Below are positions 8,113 through 15,988 of a stretch of DNA of 51,652 bases, piece after piece (position 1 is the first letter of the stretch; the number at the start of each line of letters is the position of its first letter). Source of the stretch: Gammaproteobacteria bacterium (GTDB taxonomy: Bacteria; Pseudomonadota; Gammaproteobacteria; GCF-002020875); assembly GCA_018648825.1 (NCBI GenBank), contig JABGQL010000111.1:1-51652 (forward strand). Reading direction: 5' to 3'. A model generated the notes under the pieces. It had not been told where the DNA came from and ran no database searches. It saw only the letters and a program-made list of their open reading frames with translations. The position numbers and the translations under genes were made by a program.

Positions 8113-10083
8113 TTACATCATACTGATATAACCAATCAACACTAGGGTCAGCAGGGTCAGTCCAACGAAGATCAGGATAGCTCCCAACACGTTTGACCCT
8201 CTCTGCATCGCCTTGGATGGCTTCTTCACCAGATATTTAGAGAGTTCACCACTCGCCTTGAGACGCTCATACTCTAGGCTGTGCTCATGTTTGAACTCAT
8301 CCAGAGGAATCGATCCGGTAAAGATTGTGGTACTCATTGGGAACTTATCTGGACGGAAGTGCGCATTGAAGAAGTGCACGGTAAACAGGAAGATGGTCGC
8401 CAGTAACGCCTCTTCTGCATGCACAATCGTTGCAATATTGAATACCGATCCAGGCAGAATAGTCGCCGTGAATGTTGGCATAAACAGCATCATTCCACTC
8501 AAGCCAATCACACCAGCACCCCAGAACGGAGCCCAATAGTCAAACTTCTGCCAGTAAGACCAGCGATCAAACGATGGACGCTCTCCCTTACCAAAGAACC
8601 AGCGGAACATTGCGGCCACATCACGCGCATCCTGCCAGTTCGGTATCATCGAGGTAGGACCAAACCAACGGAAGGTCTTGCGGCTCTTAATAATGCTGAA
8701 TACAGCAATACTGAAGTGCGCTACAAACACCGTGAGCCAAGTCACTGCTGCGGTACGGTGAATGATCGCCTCAACCTCTGGACCGCCCAACAGGCCGATC
8801 ACAAACGGTGCCCATGCGGTGTGTGAGAAGAGCAGTGTCGACCCAGTCAATACCAGAGTCATGGTGCTCGTTGCAAACAGCAAGTGGATCACTCGCCACG
8901 CTACACTAAAGCGACGGAAGTAGACTACATCTTTCCCATCCAGAGACGCCGCAGGTGGTTGGTACCCCTTACCCTGCTTACGGTCTTGATGCTCACGATA
9001 GAACCAGAGCAGCACATGGGTCCAGAAGAAGGCAAAGACTGCCATAATCAGGTAGTTCATGAACTTGGCAGTGAGATAGATCACCGGATAACGCTCATAG
9101 TCGTTAGCATTACCATGTGCATGGAAGCCTAAGAACCCTTCTGGAGCATCTTCATGACAGGTGTTACAGGTCGCCAGTCGATTATCTAGGTGCACCGATG
9201 AGGTGGGGTCATCCACCTTTTTCACATTATGACTACCGTGACAGTCATAGCACTTGGCGGTATTCGAATACCCCAAACGGTTGACCTGACCGTGGTAAGA
9301 GGAGACGTAAGTCTTATAGGACTCCTCATGGCAACTACCACAGTTCTTAGTAATATTCAGTTTCACCGCGTTCTGATCCGGTGAGTCAATATTATGGGTG
9401 GTGTGACAATCAGAACAGACCGCTGCATCACTGTTTCCCTTCTCAACCACCTCTTTACCATGAACAGAAGTGAGGTAAGCCTCCTTCTGATCCTGGTGGC
9501 ATTGTCCACAAACCTCAGGGTTTTTCAGTCGATGCTCTGCACGAGACTCACTACCGATGGTTCCGATATTGTGGGGGTCATGGCAATCATGACAGGTGGC
9601 ATTGGTTCTCGACTGATCTGCACGGCTAGGGCGCGCATGCACGGAGTGCATATAGCTGTCGATCTGCTTCATCACCACATCGAGGCGCTCATATTTTGCA
9701 TTGCCCTCGCCTTTCTGCTGCTTGTTCCACTCATCCTCGTGGCACTGAACACAGCTTACAGAGATTGTGGGCTGCTCCTGATGATATTTTTTGGTGATAT
9801 TGGTGTGGCAACCGACACAATTTTGCTTGCCGTGGACACTCTCCTCGAACTTCTCATCATCTACATAGATGAAGACTTCAGTTCCGTCGTCCATGGTTTC
9901 GACCTTCTCATCCTCATCCGAATGGCAGCGAATACAGACCTTATTGGGAACAATCTTCTTTGCTCCCGCCTTAACTGCTTTATTGCCATCATCCGATGCT
10001 GCATAGAGATTGGCACTTTGCCCCCCTAATAGAAGCAACAGCCCCATTAGTTTTAATAGATACGTAAATCTGTTCACACCCAC
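8113..10083 (-). CDS. Nine-haem cytochrome c fused to a cytochrome b (FdnI/HyaC-like) membrane domain
   Basis: 656 residues. A signal peptide or anchor (about 9-28) is followed by nine CXXCH motifs starting at C50, C89, C111, C164, C192, C223, C248, C278 and C306. A membrane part from about 340 to the end has five or so helices. Histidines in its helices (RVIHLLF, IIHRTAAVTW, VAHFSIAVF, VHFFNAH) resemble the di-haem b subunits of formate dehydrogenase and hydrogenase. The protein would carry electrons between membrane quinone and a periplasmic partner. The direction is not shown by the sequence. It is followed by a strong terminator and lies downstream of a DUF3365-like gene on the same strand (147-bp gap). 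Such c3-b fusions exist elsewhere; this one's partner is unknown. Confidence 0.85.
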   Translation of the reverse strand: MGVNRFTYLLKLMGLLLLLGGQSANLYAASDDGNKAVKAGAKKIVPNKVCIRCHSDEDEKVETMDDGTEVFIYVDDEKFEESVHGKQNCVGCHTNITKKYHQEQPTISVSCVQCHEDEWNKQQKGEGNAKYERLDVVMKQIDSYMHSVHARPSRADQSRTNATCHDCHDPHNIGTIGSESRAEHRLKNPEVCGQCHQDQKEAYLTSVHGKEVVEKGNSDAAVCSDCHTTHNIDSPDQNAVKLNITKNCGSCHEESYKTYVSSYHGQVNRLGYSNTAKCYDCHGSHNVKKVDDPTSSVHLDNRLATCNTCHEDAPEGFLGFHAHGNANDYERYPVIYLTAKFMNYLIMAVFAFFWTHVLLWFYREHQDRKQGKGYQPPAASLDGKDVVYFRRFSVAWRVIHLLFATSTMTLVLTGSTLLFSHTAWAPFVIGLLGGPEVEAIIHRTAAVTWLTVFVAHFSIAVFSIIKSRKTFRWFGPTSMIPNWQDARDVAAMFRWFFGKGERPSFDRWSYWQKFDYWAPFWGAGVIGLSGMMLFMPTFTATILPGSVFNIATIVHAEEALLATIFLFTVHFFNAHFRPDKFPMSTTIFTGSIPLDEFKHEHSLEYERLKASGELSKYLVKKPSKAMQRGSNVLGAILIFVGLTLLTLVLIGYISMM

Positions 10084-10230
10084 TCCTCCTATTCACCACC
10101 AACCAAATTACTCTCTTAAAACCTACCTTCAAAAGTATATTCGGGCTAATCTTGTTATTTTTTATAGTAAAACTACGACAACCGATGCAGCTCTGCCAAG
10201 CGGCAGGCCACACCGGTTAACAACCACTAT

Positions 10231-10815
10231 TTAGTTGAGCTCTCTTGTCACCGAGAATGCGCCACGCAGATCTCCCGGCTGGAAGCCAATCGCCTGCTCT
10301 AGTGGATAGAGCTTACGAATGCTTCTCAGCACATCTGGAGCAATCAACTCACCATGGCAAACCATGCAAGGCTTTTGGGCAGGAATCGCTTTCATATAAC
10401 GGAAGAGCTGCTGTCCCTTCTGCTGATCGATCACCTCATGATACTCAATATGGCTGATATCTTCTCCCGCAGAGGCGCGTGCTGCAAACTGCTCCAACAC
10501 TCGAATCTCCCATGCATCCGGTGCATTTTTCTCATTTCTCAGTCGCAGGCTGGTACGTTTAATATTCATCCCTGTACGTTTGCTGGACATGCTATTGGTA
10601 ATGGGCTGCGCTTGAAGATTACAGGCCGCAATCGCTTTTGCTGGCCCCCCCTCTTTCATTGCTGTAACCAAAGTCCCCTTCAACTTCTTAAACAGTGCCT
10701 TGGTCAGAGCACGACTCTCCTCTACATTAACAGAGGTATCCGCTGCTGCAGACACTACAGTTACCGGTGAAAACACAGCCGCTGCAAATATGGACCCTAA
10801 TACTATTTTCTTCAT
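10231..10815 (-). CDS. DUF3365 (Tll0287-like) haem protein, exported
   Basis: 194 residues with a signal peptide (about 1-23). A single haem motif CMVCH lies near residue 153, following AIPAQKP, and the C-terminal FQPGDLRGAFSVTREL segment is typical of the Tll0287-like/DUF3365 domain, which binds haem c and is often part of redox sensors or small cytochromes. Here it is a stand-alone periplasmic protein. It lies upstream of the nine-haem b/c fusion on the same strand and may be co-expressed. No output domain is present, so a carrier or redox-sensing accessory role is possible. Confidence 0.8.
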   Translation of the reverse strand: MKKIVLGSIFAAAVFSPVTVVSAAADTSVNVEESRALTKALFKKLKGTLVTAMKEGGPAKAIAACNLQAQPITNSMSSKRTGMNIKRTSLRLRNEKNAPDAWEIRVLEQFAARASAGEDISHIEYHEVIDQQKGQQLFRYMKAIPAQKPCMVCHGELIAPDVLRSIRKLYPLEQAIGFQPGDLRGAFSVTRELN

Positions 10816-11162
10816 ATACCATCCTCTGAATTAAAATATTGATATTTATAAAAATAAACCCTTAATTACCCTGCATAAAACATGTTCTACAAAACTCGAG
10901 ACAGGCTACACCTCTATAACTCACCTTTCAAGCGCCTTTGTGAATACCCCTCACCAAATATGCATTCATTAAAATAAGAATATTATAATAATCAGCAGGA
11001 TAAATGGTTATAAATACCACTTGCATCTAACCATTCTTATAAACTATGATCGCTCTGCTCTAGATTTAACAATATCGATAAAAATTGATTAAAATCAATA
11101 TACAGTCTAAGGCAAATTAATATTAATTTTTTATAACATCTCTAATTTTCCTAGGAGGAGAT
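10816..11162. promoter_or_regulatory. AT-rich divergent promoter region between the DUF3365 gene and fccA
   Basis: These 347 bases are much richer in A+T than the flanking genes and hold no convincing open reading frame. The right end contains a perfect FNR-type box (11085-11098) and a -10-like TATTAA (11121-11126) for fccA. The left end serves the minus-strand DUF3365 gene and has only a degenerate FNR-like match (10839-10852), which the base composition makes unreliable. Confidence 0.6.
11085..11098 (+). promoter_or_regulatory. FNR/ANR-type box upstream of fccAB
   Basis: TTGATTAAAATCAA matches the TTGAT-N4-ATCAA consensus at all ten positions. TATTAA at 11121-11126 would be a -10 element: with a start at about 11133 the box is centred at -41.5, the class II activation position. 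It lies 65 bp before the fccA start. Suggests oxygen-responsive control of sulfide oxidation. Confidence 0.7.
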
Positions 11163-11762
11163 ATGAAAGTAACGAAACTTGCTATGGCCATTATCAGTGG
11201 CTGTGCAATCAGTTTCTCTGCTGTATCAGCAGGAAACATGACTGGGGCAGACGGCGTAATGCTCTCTAACACCTGTGCAGGTTGTCACGGCACTGACGGT
11301 GCCAGCGTAGGCCCAGCCATCCCTTCCCTCGGCGGTATGTCTGCTGTCTACATCACTGAAACCATGGCTGGCTATAAGTCTGGCGACATTGCCAGCACTA
11401 TCATGGGTCGTATTGCCAAGGGTTATAGCGACGATGAAGTGGCTGCTATGGCAAACCACTTTGCTGCACAGAAGCAGCATCGTGCCGATCAGTCCTTCGA
11501 CAGCGCCAAAGCTGCCAAGGGTGAGAAGCTGCATGATAAGTACTGCGAAAAATGCCACTCTGAAGCTGGATCACTCGCTGAAGATGACTCCGGTATCCTC
11601 GCAGGTCAGCTGATGCCTTACCTCCACTACACTATGGAAGACTTCCATAATGGTGACCGCTCTATGCCTAAGAAGATGAAGAAGAAGGTCAAAAAACTTC
11701 ATAAGAAAGAGGGTGACGCAGGTATTGATGCGATCTTCAACTACTACGCCAGCCAACGTTAA
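11163..11762 (+). CDS. fccA: Flavocytochrome c sulfide dehydrogenase, dihaem cytochrome subunit
   Basis: 199 residues with a signal peptide (about 1-23, VSAGN). Two CXXCH motifs, CAGCH (C38-H42) and CEKCH (C128-H132), lie in two class I cytochrome domains. This length and layout match the dihaem FccA of purple sulfur bacteria, which takes electrons from the flavin subunit as sulfide is oxidised to sulfur in the periplasm. An AGGAGGAG ribosome site lies just before the ATG. fccB follows after 15 bp with its own AAGGAGG site. The operon has an FNR-type box upstream and a terminator after fccB. The c4-like or c5 cytochromes in this window are possible acceptors. Confidence 0.9.
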   Translation: MKVTKLAMAIISGCAISFSAVSAGNMTGADGVMLSNTCAGCHGTDGASVGPAIPSLGGMSAVYITETMAGYKSGDIASTIMGRIAKGYSDDEVAAMANHFAAQKQHRADQSFDSAKAAKGEKLHDKYCEKCHSEAGSLAEDDSGILAGQLMPYLHYTMEDFHNGDRSMPKKMKKKVKKLHKKEGDAGIDAIFNYYASQR

Positions 11763-11777
11763 GGAGGGGCTAACATA

Positions 11778-13106
11778 ATGAGCAAGTTTAATCGTAGAGA
11801 TTTTCTAAAAGTATCCGGTAGCGCTGCAGGCGCTGCTACAGTAGCAGGCATGGGCCTCTATGCTGGCAGCAGCTTCGCGGGCGCTAAGGGCCGTGTTGTA
11901 GTTGTTGGTGGTGGTTTGGGTGGCGCAACGGTTGCTAAGTACATCAAGCGCGGCGATGCTGCCATTGATGTAACAATCATCGAGCCAAACAAGACCTACT
12001 ACACTGGCTTCACCAGTAACCTGACCATCTCTGGCATGGTGACTATGGACCAGCTGGCACACACCTATGAAGGTTTGGCAGCAATGGGGATCAACATCGT
12101 TCATGATGCGGTAACCGAAATTGGTGATAACAATGTAAAAACTGCAGGTGGCGGCAACTACGGCTTTGACCGTTGCGTAGTCTCCCCTGGTGTTGACTTC
12201 AAGTATGTTGAAGGTCACAGTGAAGAGGTTGCCAACAAATCTGTAACCCACGCCTACAAGTCTGGTCATCAGATGACTCTGCTGGGCAAGCAGATTCACG
12301 CCATGAAGGATGGTGGTACCGTTGTTGTTGCTGCACCTCGCAACCCATTCCGCTGCCCTCCTGGACCTTATGAGCGTGTTAGCCAGATCGCGGCTTACCT
12401 CAAGACCAACAAGCCTAAGTCCAAAATCATCGTTCTTGATCCAAAAGACAAGTTCTCCAAGTTTGGACTGTTCCGCGAGGCATGGTCTCACCACTATGGT
12501 TTCGATGGCGCTAGTGATGGCGGCGAGAACTCCATGATCACTTGGGTCAAGGGTGCTGCTGGCGGTGCTATTGAGGGTGTTGATGCTGCAAACAACACAG
12601 CAATCTGCTCTATCGAAGAGTTCAAGGGTGACGTTCTGAATGTCATCCCAGATATGAAGGCTGGACAGGTTGCAATTGACAATGGTCTAACTGATGGCGA
12701 CTGGGCTCCAGTTGACCTGCAGACCTTTGAGTCCAAGAAGCGTGCAAACATCTACGTTATTGGTGACTCTACCGCTGCTAAGGGGCTACCTAAGTCTGGC
12801 TATGCTGCAAGCTCTGAAGCCAAGGTCTGTGCTGCTAGTATCATAGCTGCACTGAACGGCAAGTCTGCGCCAATTCCAGCTTACACCAACACCTGTTACA
12901 GTGTAGTTGCGCCAAATGACGCATTCTCTGTTGCAGCGGTCTATCAGCTAGCTGCTGACAAGTCCAAGGTGATGAAGGTCTCTGGTGGTCTGACCCCAAG
13001 TGGTGACAAGCGTAATGCTTCTAACCGTGAGCGTGAGGTTCAGTATGCACTGAGCTGGTACGACAACATCACAACTGACGCATTTAACGATGCTAAGAAG
13101 CTGTAG
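11778..13106 (+). CDS. fccB: Flavocytochrome c sulfide dehydrogenase, flavoprotein subunit
   Basis: 442 residues. A Tat signal (NRRDFLK, residues 5-11) is followed by an FAD-binding Gly motif (VVVGGGLGG, about 41-49). Two cysteines fit the redox-active disulfide of the family: C193 in RNPFRCPPGPYERV and C373 in TNTCYS. The C-terminal segment is typical of FCSD-flavin-binding proteins. It oxidises sulfide and passes electrons to FccA in the periplasm; the folded complex is exported by Tat. It is encoded directly after fccA. Codon use is like that of highly expressed neighbours. A sulfide:quinone reductase is ruled out by the Tat signal and the cytochrome partner. Confidence 0.92.
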   Translation: MSKFNRRDFLKVSGSAAGAATVAGMGLYAGSSFAGAKGRVVVVGGGLGGATVAKYIKRGDAAIDVTIIEPNKTYYTGFTSNLTISGMVTMDQLAHTYEGLAAMGINIVHDAVTEIGDNNVKTAGGGNYGFDRCVVSPGVDFKYVEGHSEEVANKSVTHAYKSGHQMTLLGKQIHAMKDGGTVVVAAPRNPFRCPPGPYERVSQIAAYLKTNKPKSKIIVLDPKDKFSKFGLFREAWSHHYGFDGASDGGENSMITWVKGAAGGAIEGVDAANNTAICSIEEFKGDVLNVIPDMKAGQVAIDNGLTDGDWAPVDLQTFESKKRANIYVIGDSTAAKGLPKSGYAASSEAKVCAASIIAALNGKSAPIPAYTNTCYSVVAPNDAFSVAAVYQLAADKSKVMKVSGGLTPSGDKRNASNREREVQYALSWYDNITTDAFNDAKKL

Positions 13107-13132
13107 TCTCAGATTAATATAGTCTGAACAAG

Positions 13133-13164
13133 AACCCTCGGAAGGCAACTTCCGGGGGTTTTTT
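13133..13164 (+). terminator. Terminator after fccB
   Basis: A 12-bp stem with one mismatch (AACCCTCGGAAG with CTTCCGGGGGTT) has a GCAA tetraloop and is followed by a T run, 26 bp after the fccB stop. Confidence 0.85.
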
Positions 13165-13198
13165 CATGCCCACACAACAACAATAGAGCACCATAACG

Positions 13199-13558
13199 AT
13201 GAAAAAAACCTCTCTCCCCCCTCACCTTGCCCTACTACTCTGTAGCCTCACACCATTCACAAGCTCTGCTACAACAGAGGCTCAATTATTGGAGCGCTTA
13301 ACCATCTTGGAACATCGAGTCACCACACTCGAGCAGCAACTTGGCACGCAGTCTACTCCGTCTCGATGGAAAAACCAGGAACTCTGGTTCAGTATCCAGA
13401 AAGAGATGTCCAAAAAGGCGGTTGATAGTTTACTGGGAAAACCTGGACGGATAGAAGAGAATATCTTTACTACATGGTACTACCACCCCACATCAAAACT
13501 GCACAGCTTTGTCTGGTTTGATGAGGGTGTGGTTCTAGGCTGGACAGGCCCCGAATAA
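13199..13558 (+). CDS. Small exported BamE/SmpA-like protein with coiled coil
   Basis: 119 residues. A signal peptide (about 1-23) is followed by a short leucine-heptad coiled coil (about 26-49: LLERLTILEHRVTTLEQQL). A C-terminal segment contains MSKKAVDSLLGKPGRIE and a TTWYY strand, resembling the SmpA/OmlA/BamE fold (G-S-XX-VX-XLG-P). It lacks a lipobox Cys. It probably sits in the periplasm and binds protein or envelope. It stands between the fccB terminator and a convergent terminator, so it is transcribed on its own. Function is not known; the fold assignment is by motif only. Confidence 0.7.
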   Translation: MKKTSLPPHLALLLCSLTPFTSSATTEAQLLERLTILEHRVTTLEQQLGTQSTPSRWKNQELWFSIQKEMSKKAVDSLLGKPGRIEENIFTTWYYHPTSKLHSFVWFDEGVVLGWTGPE

Positions 13559-13565
13559 ACAGCAT

Positions 13566-13602
13566 AAAAAAACCCCCACCTTTTTCAAGGTGGGGGTTTT
13601 TC
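13566..13602. terminator. Bidirectional terminator
   Basis: A perfect 15-bp stem (A-run, CCCCCACCTT paired with AAGGTGGGGG, T-run) serves both the plus-strand BamE-like gene ending at 13558 and the minus-strand hao-like gene ending at 13648. Confidence 0.88.
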
Positions 13603-13647
13603 GTTCATAGAACGTTACTTCATTGAGCCTAAACTAAAACGATCTGT

Positions 13648-15081
13648 TTAGTGCTTCAGTTTATAACGGTCTTTGAACTCTGCTTGGCGTGCTTTACGCT
13701 TCTTGGCTTCAGCAGGACTCATCTTACCAAGGAACCACTTGTGCTCGTTCATATTTAGAACAGCATCCAGCTCAGCCTTCAGGTGATGTGCAGCCTTCTG
13801 GTCTGCAGCATCTCCATGCTCACCTTGCTCGATCAGCTCTTTCAGCTCAGGTACCAGCTCTGTGTAGAAGTTCTTACCCAAATCGTAAGTACCTTCCCAG
13901 TGCGTGATATCTGGACCCATCATAGAGGCTGCCATACGTGCGCGACGCCCTTCATGATGCCACAGCTCAAACCAGGTAAAGTCGATCTTATTAGAGAACT
14001 TAGGTCCTTTAATAAGTGGCTTGGCAGCCGTCATCAACCTAACCCCAGGCTTACCGAACTTACGGTTATAGAGATCAATCAACCCTTCATACTGAATGTA
14101 GAAGTTCTCAGTCCAAGTCTCTTCATGACAGGAGTTACAAACAGTCTTCATCTTGTCACGACGCTCTTCCCAGCCCAAGGTACCTTCAACCCAACCTTGA
14201 CGCTTGGATACAGGAGGACGGTTAGTCCAGCTGATACGGTCACCAACGTTATGAGTAACGTTCTCTGTCTTGGTTGCACTCATATGACAGGTCGCACAAG
14301 TAGGCGCTGCATAGTAGTCCTCACCAGGAATCCACTTGGAGTTATCCAGATTCATCTTCTCACGGTTTGCAACATAGGCAATACCATGCTTAGACTCTTC
14401 ATAGATCTCTTTCTGTGGATGGTCTGGACCCATATGACACTTGGTACAATTTTCTGGCTGGCGCGCCTGCGCTACCGAGAAGCTGTGACGTGAGTGACAT
14501 GCGGCACAAGTACCTTTAGAACCATCTGGATTGATACGGCCAATACCGGTATTCGGCCAGGTCGCAGGATCCAACGCACCGTCCTCAAGGACTTTTACGT
14601 GAGAACCGTGACACTGCCAGCAACCATTAACTGCCGCAGCTGATACTCCATCAGGAAAGCCTTCAGTGATCATACCCATATCACCTTCAACCACCTCTGC
14701 AAGCAGGTTATCCAGAGAACCCATGATCTTACCCGCTTCCGCATGGTGAGAGCTCTTCATCTCTGCCGCCTCGTGCTCATGACAATTTGCACAGTCTGCT
14801 GGAGAAACAATAATAGAGATATGTTTCTTCACCTTTCTGTCGTCATGAATAAAGGCATCTGGGTCATCTGCACTGGCAGCATGACACTCATAACAACCTA
14901 CATTAGCACCGTAGTGCTTACTTGAACCCCACATCTGAACCAGACCCGGGTTATTTTTTTTGTGGCATGCCACACACTCTTTGGTTTCTGATGACATCAC
15001 TTTCGGGATCTCACTGACTGCAGCTGAAGCTACCGTCGCACCAAGAAGGAGTAGTGCACCACTAAGTACTCTAAGGAACAT
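13648..15081 (-). CDS. hao: Octahaem hydroxylamine oxidoreductase-like cytochrome
   Basis: 477 residues from the ATG at 15081, preceded by GGGAGGA; an ATG 27 bases further upstream lies ahead of this ribosome site and is not likely the start. There is a signal peptide (about 1-20), then eight CXXCH motifs: CVACH, CYECH, CANCH, CWQCH, CAACH, CTKCH, CATCH and CNSCH. The HAO family fold is supported by the WHHEGRRARMAASMMGPD segment. In ammonia-oxidiser HAO a nearby Tyr cross-links to the catalytic haem; here that stretch reads DITHW, with Ile at position 392 where related sequences have Tyr. HAO-like proteins without this Tyr are thought to favour reduction, for example of nitrite or hydroxylamine. 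No cycAB partners are adjacent. Confidence 0.88.
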   Translation of the reverse strand: MFLRVLSGALLLLGATVASAAVSEIPKVMSSETKECVACHKKNNPGLVQMWGSSKHYGANVGCYECHAASADDPDAFIHDDRKVKKHISIIVSPADCANCHEHEAAEMKSSHHAEAGKIMGSLDNLLAEVVEGDMGMITEGFPDGVSAAAVNGCWQCHGSHVKVLEDGALDPATWPNTGIGRINPDGSKGTCAACHSRHSFSVAQARQPENCTKCHMGPDHPQKEIYEESKHGIAYVANREKMNLDNSKWIPGEDYYAAPTCATCHMSATKTENVTHNVGDRISWTNRPPVSKRQGWVEGTLGWEERRDKMKTVCNSCHEETWTENFYIQYEGLIDLYNRKFGKPGVRLMTAAKPLIKGPKFSNKIDFTWFELWHHEGRRARMAASMMGPDITHWEGTYDLGKNFYTELVPELKELIEQGEHGDAADQKAAHHLKAELDAVLNMNEHKWFLGKMSPAEAKKRKARQAEFKDRYKLKH

Positions 15082-15198
15082 AAAATGTCCTCCCTTGTTG
15101 TTGAACATAGATATCTATAAATGCCCATTCATGAGAGAGGATCATGTAACTCTTCGAAGCGATCCTCCCCTATCGCGAGCTCGACAATTATGGACAAT

Positions 15199-15225
15199 AT
15201 GAAACTGCACCACAACCATTATTCC
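15199..15225 (-). promoter_or_regulatory. Candidate ECF-sigma promoter of the hao-like gene
   Basis: On the minus strand GGAATAA (15225-15219) is followed 16 bases later by TCAT. The same GGAATAA-N16/17-TCRT layout occurs upstream of the sox operon and of the ECF sigma gene. Proposed from pattern only. Confidence 0.3.
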
Positions 15226-15342
15226 GATAAAAACGGACTATTTTTTGTTACGAAATGTTACTAAAACCGACTTTGCCTCAAGTTGCCAGACAGTATATAG
15301 TCCATGTTTTCATCATCATAATGATAACAAAGGAGGATTACT

Positions 15343-15915
15343 GTGAAAAAAACCTATCGAGCCATTGCATCAACGGCCTTCGCCTTAACACTGGCCTTTT
15401 CTCAGACACAAGCTGTCACAAACAGTGGTAACACGCAAGGAGCGGGGATTGCTGAGGCGATCGAGCTTTATGGGAAGGCGCTTCCCATGAAAATGGACTC
15501 CTTGGCACGAACTGAGCTACTGAACCAAGCAGAGTCTATTCTAAAAAAGGTCATTGAAGAGAACCCCAACTCCTTAGAGGCACACCGCAAGCTGATGGGG
15601 GTCTATCTACTGAAACAGGATTACAGTAATGGGATTCGCATCATGCACCATGCAATCACCCTCTCACCAGAAGATCCGAAGCTATTCATCTCTCTTGCCT
15701 TTCTCTATGAACACTCTGGTGCACTAGAGTATGCCGAAGAGATGCTGGACCAGGCTATCTCTCTAGACCCTAACCAAAAAACAGCAAAAGAGTATAGAAC
15801 ACTGATTCAGAGTAAAATGAAATCAGCCAACATGGAGCAGCTACACGGCGGGGAGAACCCCATAGATAGTGATCATGGACAACTACTTCCTGGGAGTGCC
15901 AACACTTCACACTGA
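15343..15915 (+). CDS. Exported TPR-repeat protein
   Basis: 190 residues from a GTG start preceded by AAAGGAGGA. The signal peptide (about 1-25, ending SQTQA) is followed by at least two tetratricopeptide repeats (about 65-155), with the pattern NSLEAHRKLMGVYLLKQDYSNG and PKLFISLAFLYEHSGALEYAEE. TPR proteins are scaffolds for protein contacts. It is divergent from the hao-like gene and convergent with soxA, so it may share the regulatory region of the former and help assemble periplasmic cytochromes; this is inference. The C-terminus is short and uncharacterised. Confidence 0.78.
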   Translation: MKKTYRAIASTAFALTLAFSQTQAVTNSGNTQGAGIAEAIELYGKALPMKMDSLARTELLNQAESILKKVIEENPNSLEAHRKLMGVYLLKQDYSNGIRIMHHAITLSPEDPKLFISLAFLYEHSGALEYAEEMLDQAISLDPNQKTAKEYRTLIQSKMKSANMEQLHGGENPIDSDHGQLLPGSANTSH

Positions 15916-15934
15916 GCCCCATACCGCTCTCAAT

Positions 15935-15970
15935 AAAAAAGCGCAGAACCTTTCGGTCCTGCGCTTTTTT
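15935..15970. terminator. Bidirectional terminator between the TPR gene and soxA
   Basis: The stem GCGCAGAACC with GGTCCTGCGC (one mismatch) is flanked by A6 on the left and T6 on the right, so it can act on both converging transcripts. Confidence 0.85.
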
Positions 15971-15988
15971 ACTGTCTAAGTACCCGCT

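Noticed and set aside
9394-10029. Plus-strand 211-residue frame opposite the nine-haem cytochrome gene
   Set aside because: It is antisense to a gene with nine regular haem motifs and has no domain pattern of its own.
10839-10852. Degenerate FNR-like box TTGATATTTATAAA before the DUF3365 gene
   Set aside because: One mismatch in a very AT-rich region; chance match is likely and spacing to the start is poor.
11805-12494. Minus-strand 229-residue frame opposite fccB
   Set aside because: Antisense to a clear Tat-exported flavoprotein with conserved cysteines; composition is that of a shadow frame.
13783-14493. Plus-strand 236-residue frame opposite the hao-like gene
   Set aside because: Antisense shadow of a well supported octahaem gene; no motif and no ribosome site.
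15137-15167. Inverted repeat GAGGATC...GATCCTC upstream of the hao-like gene
   Set aside because: Arms of 7 bases with a 17-base spacer are weak, and no matching regulator or second copy was seen.
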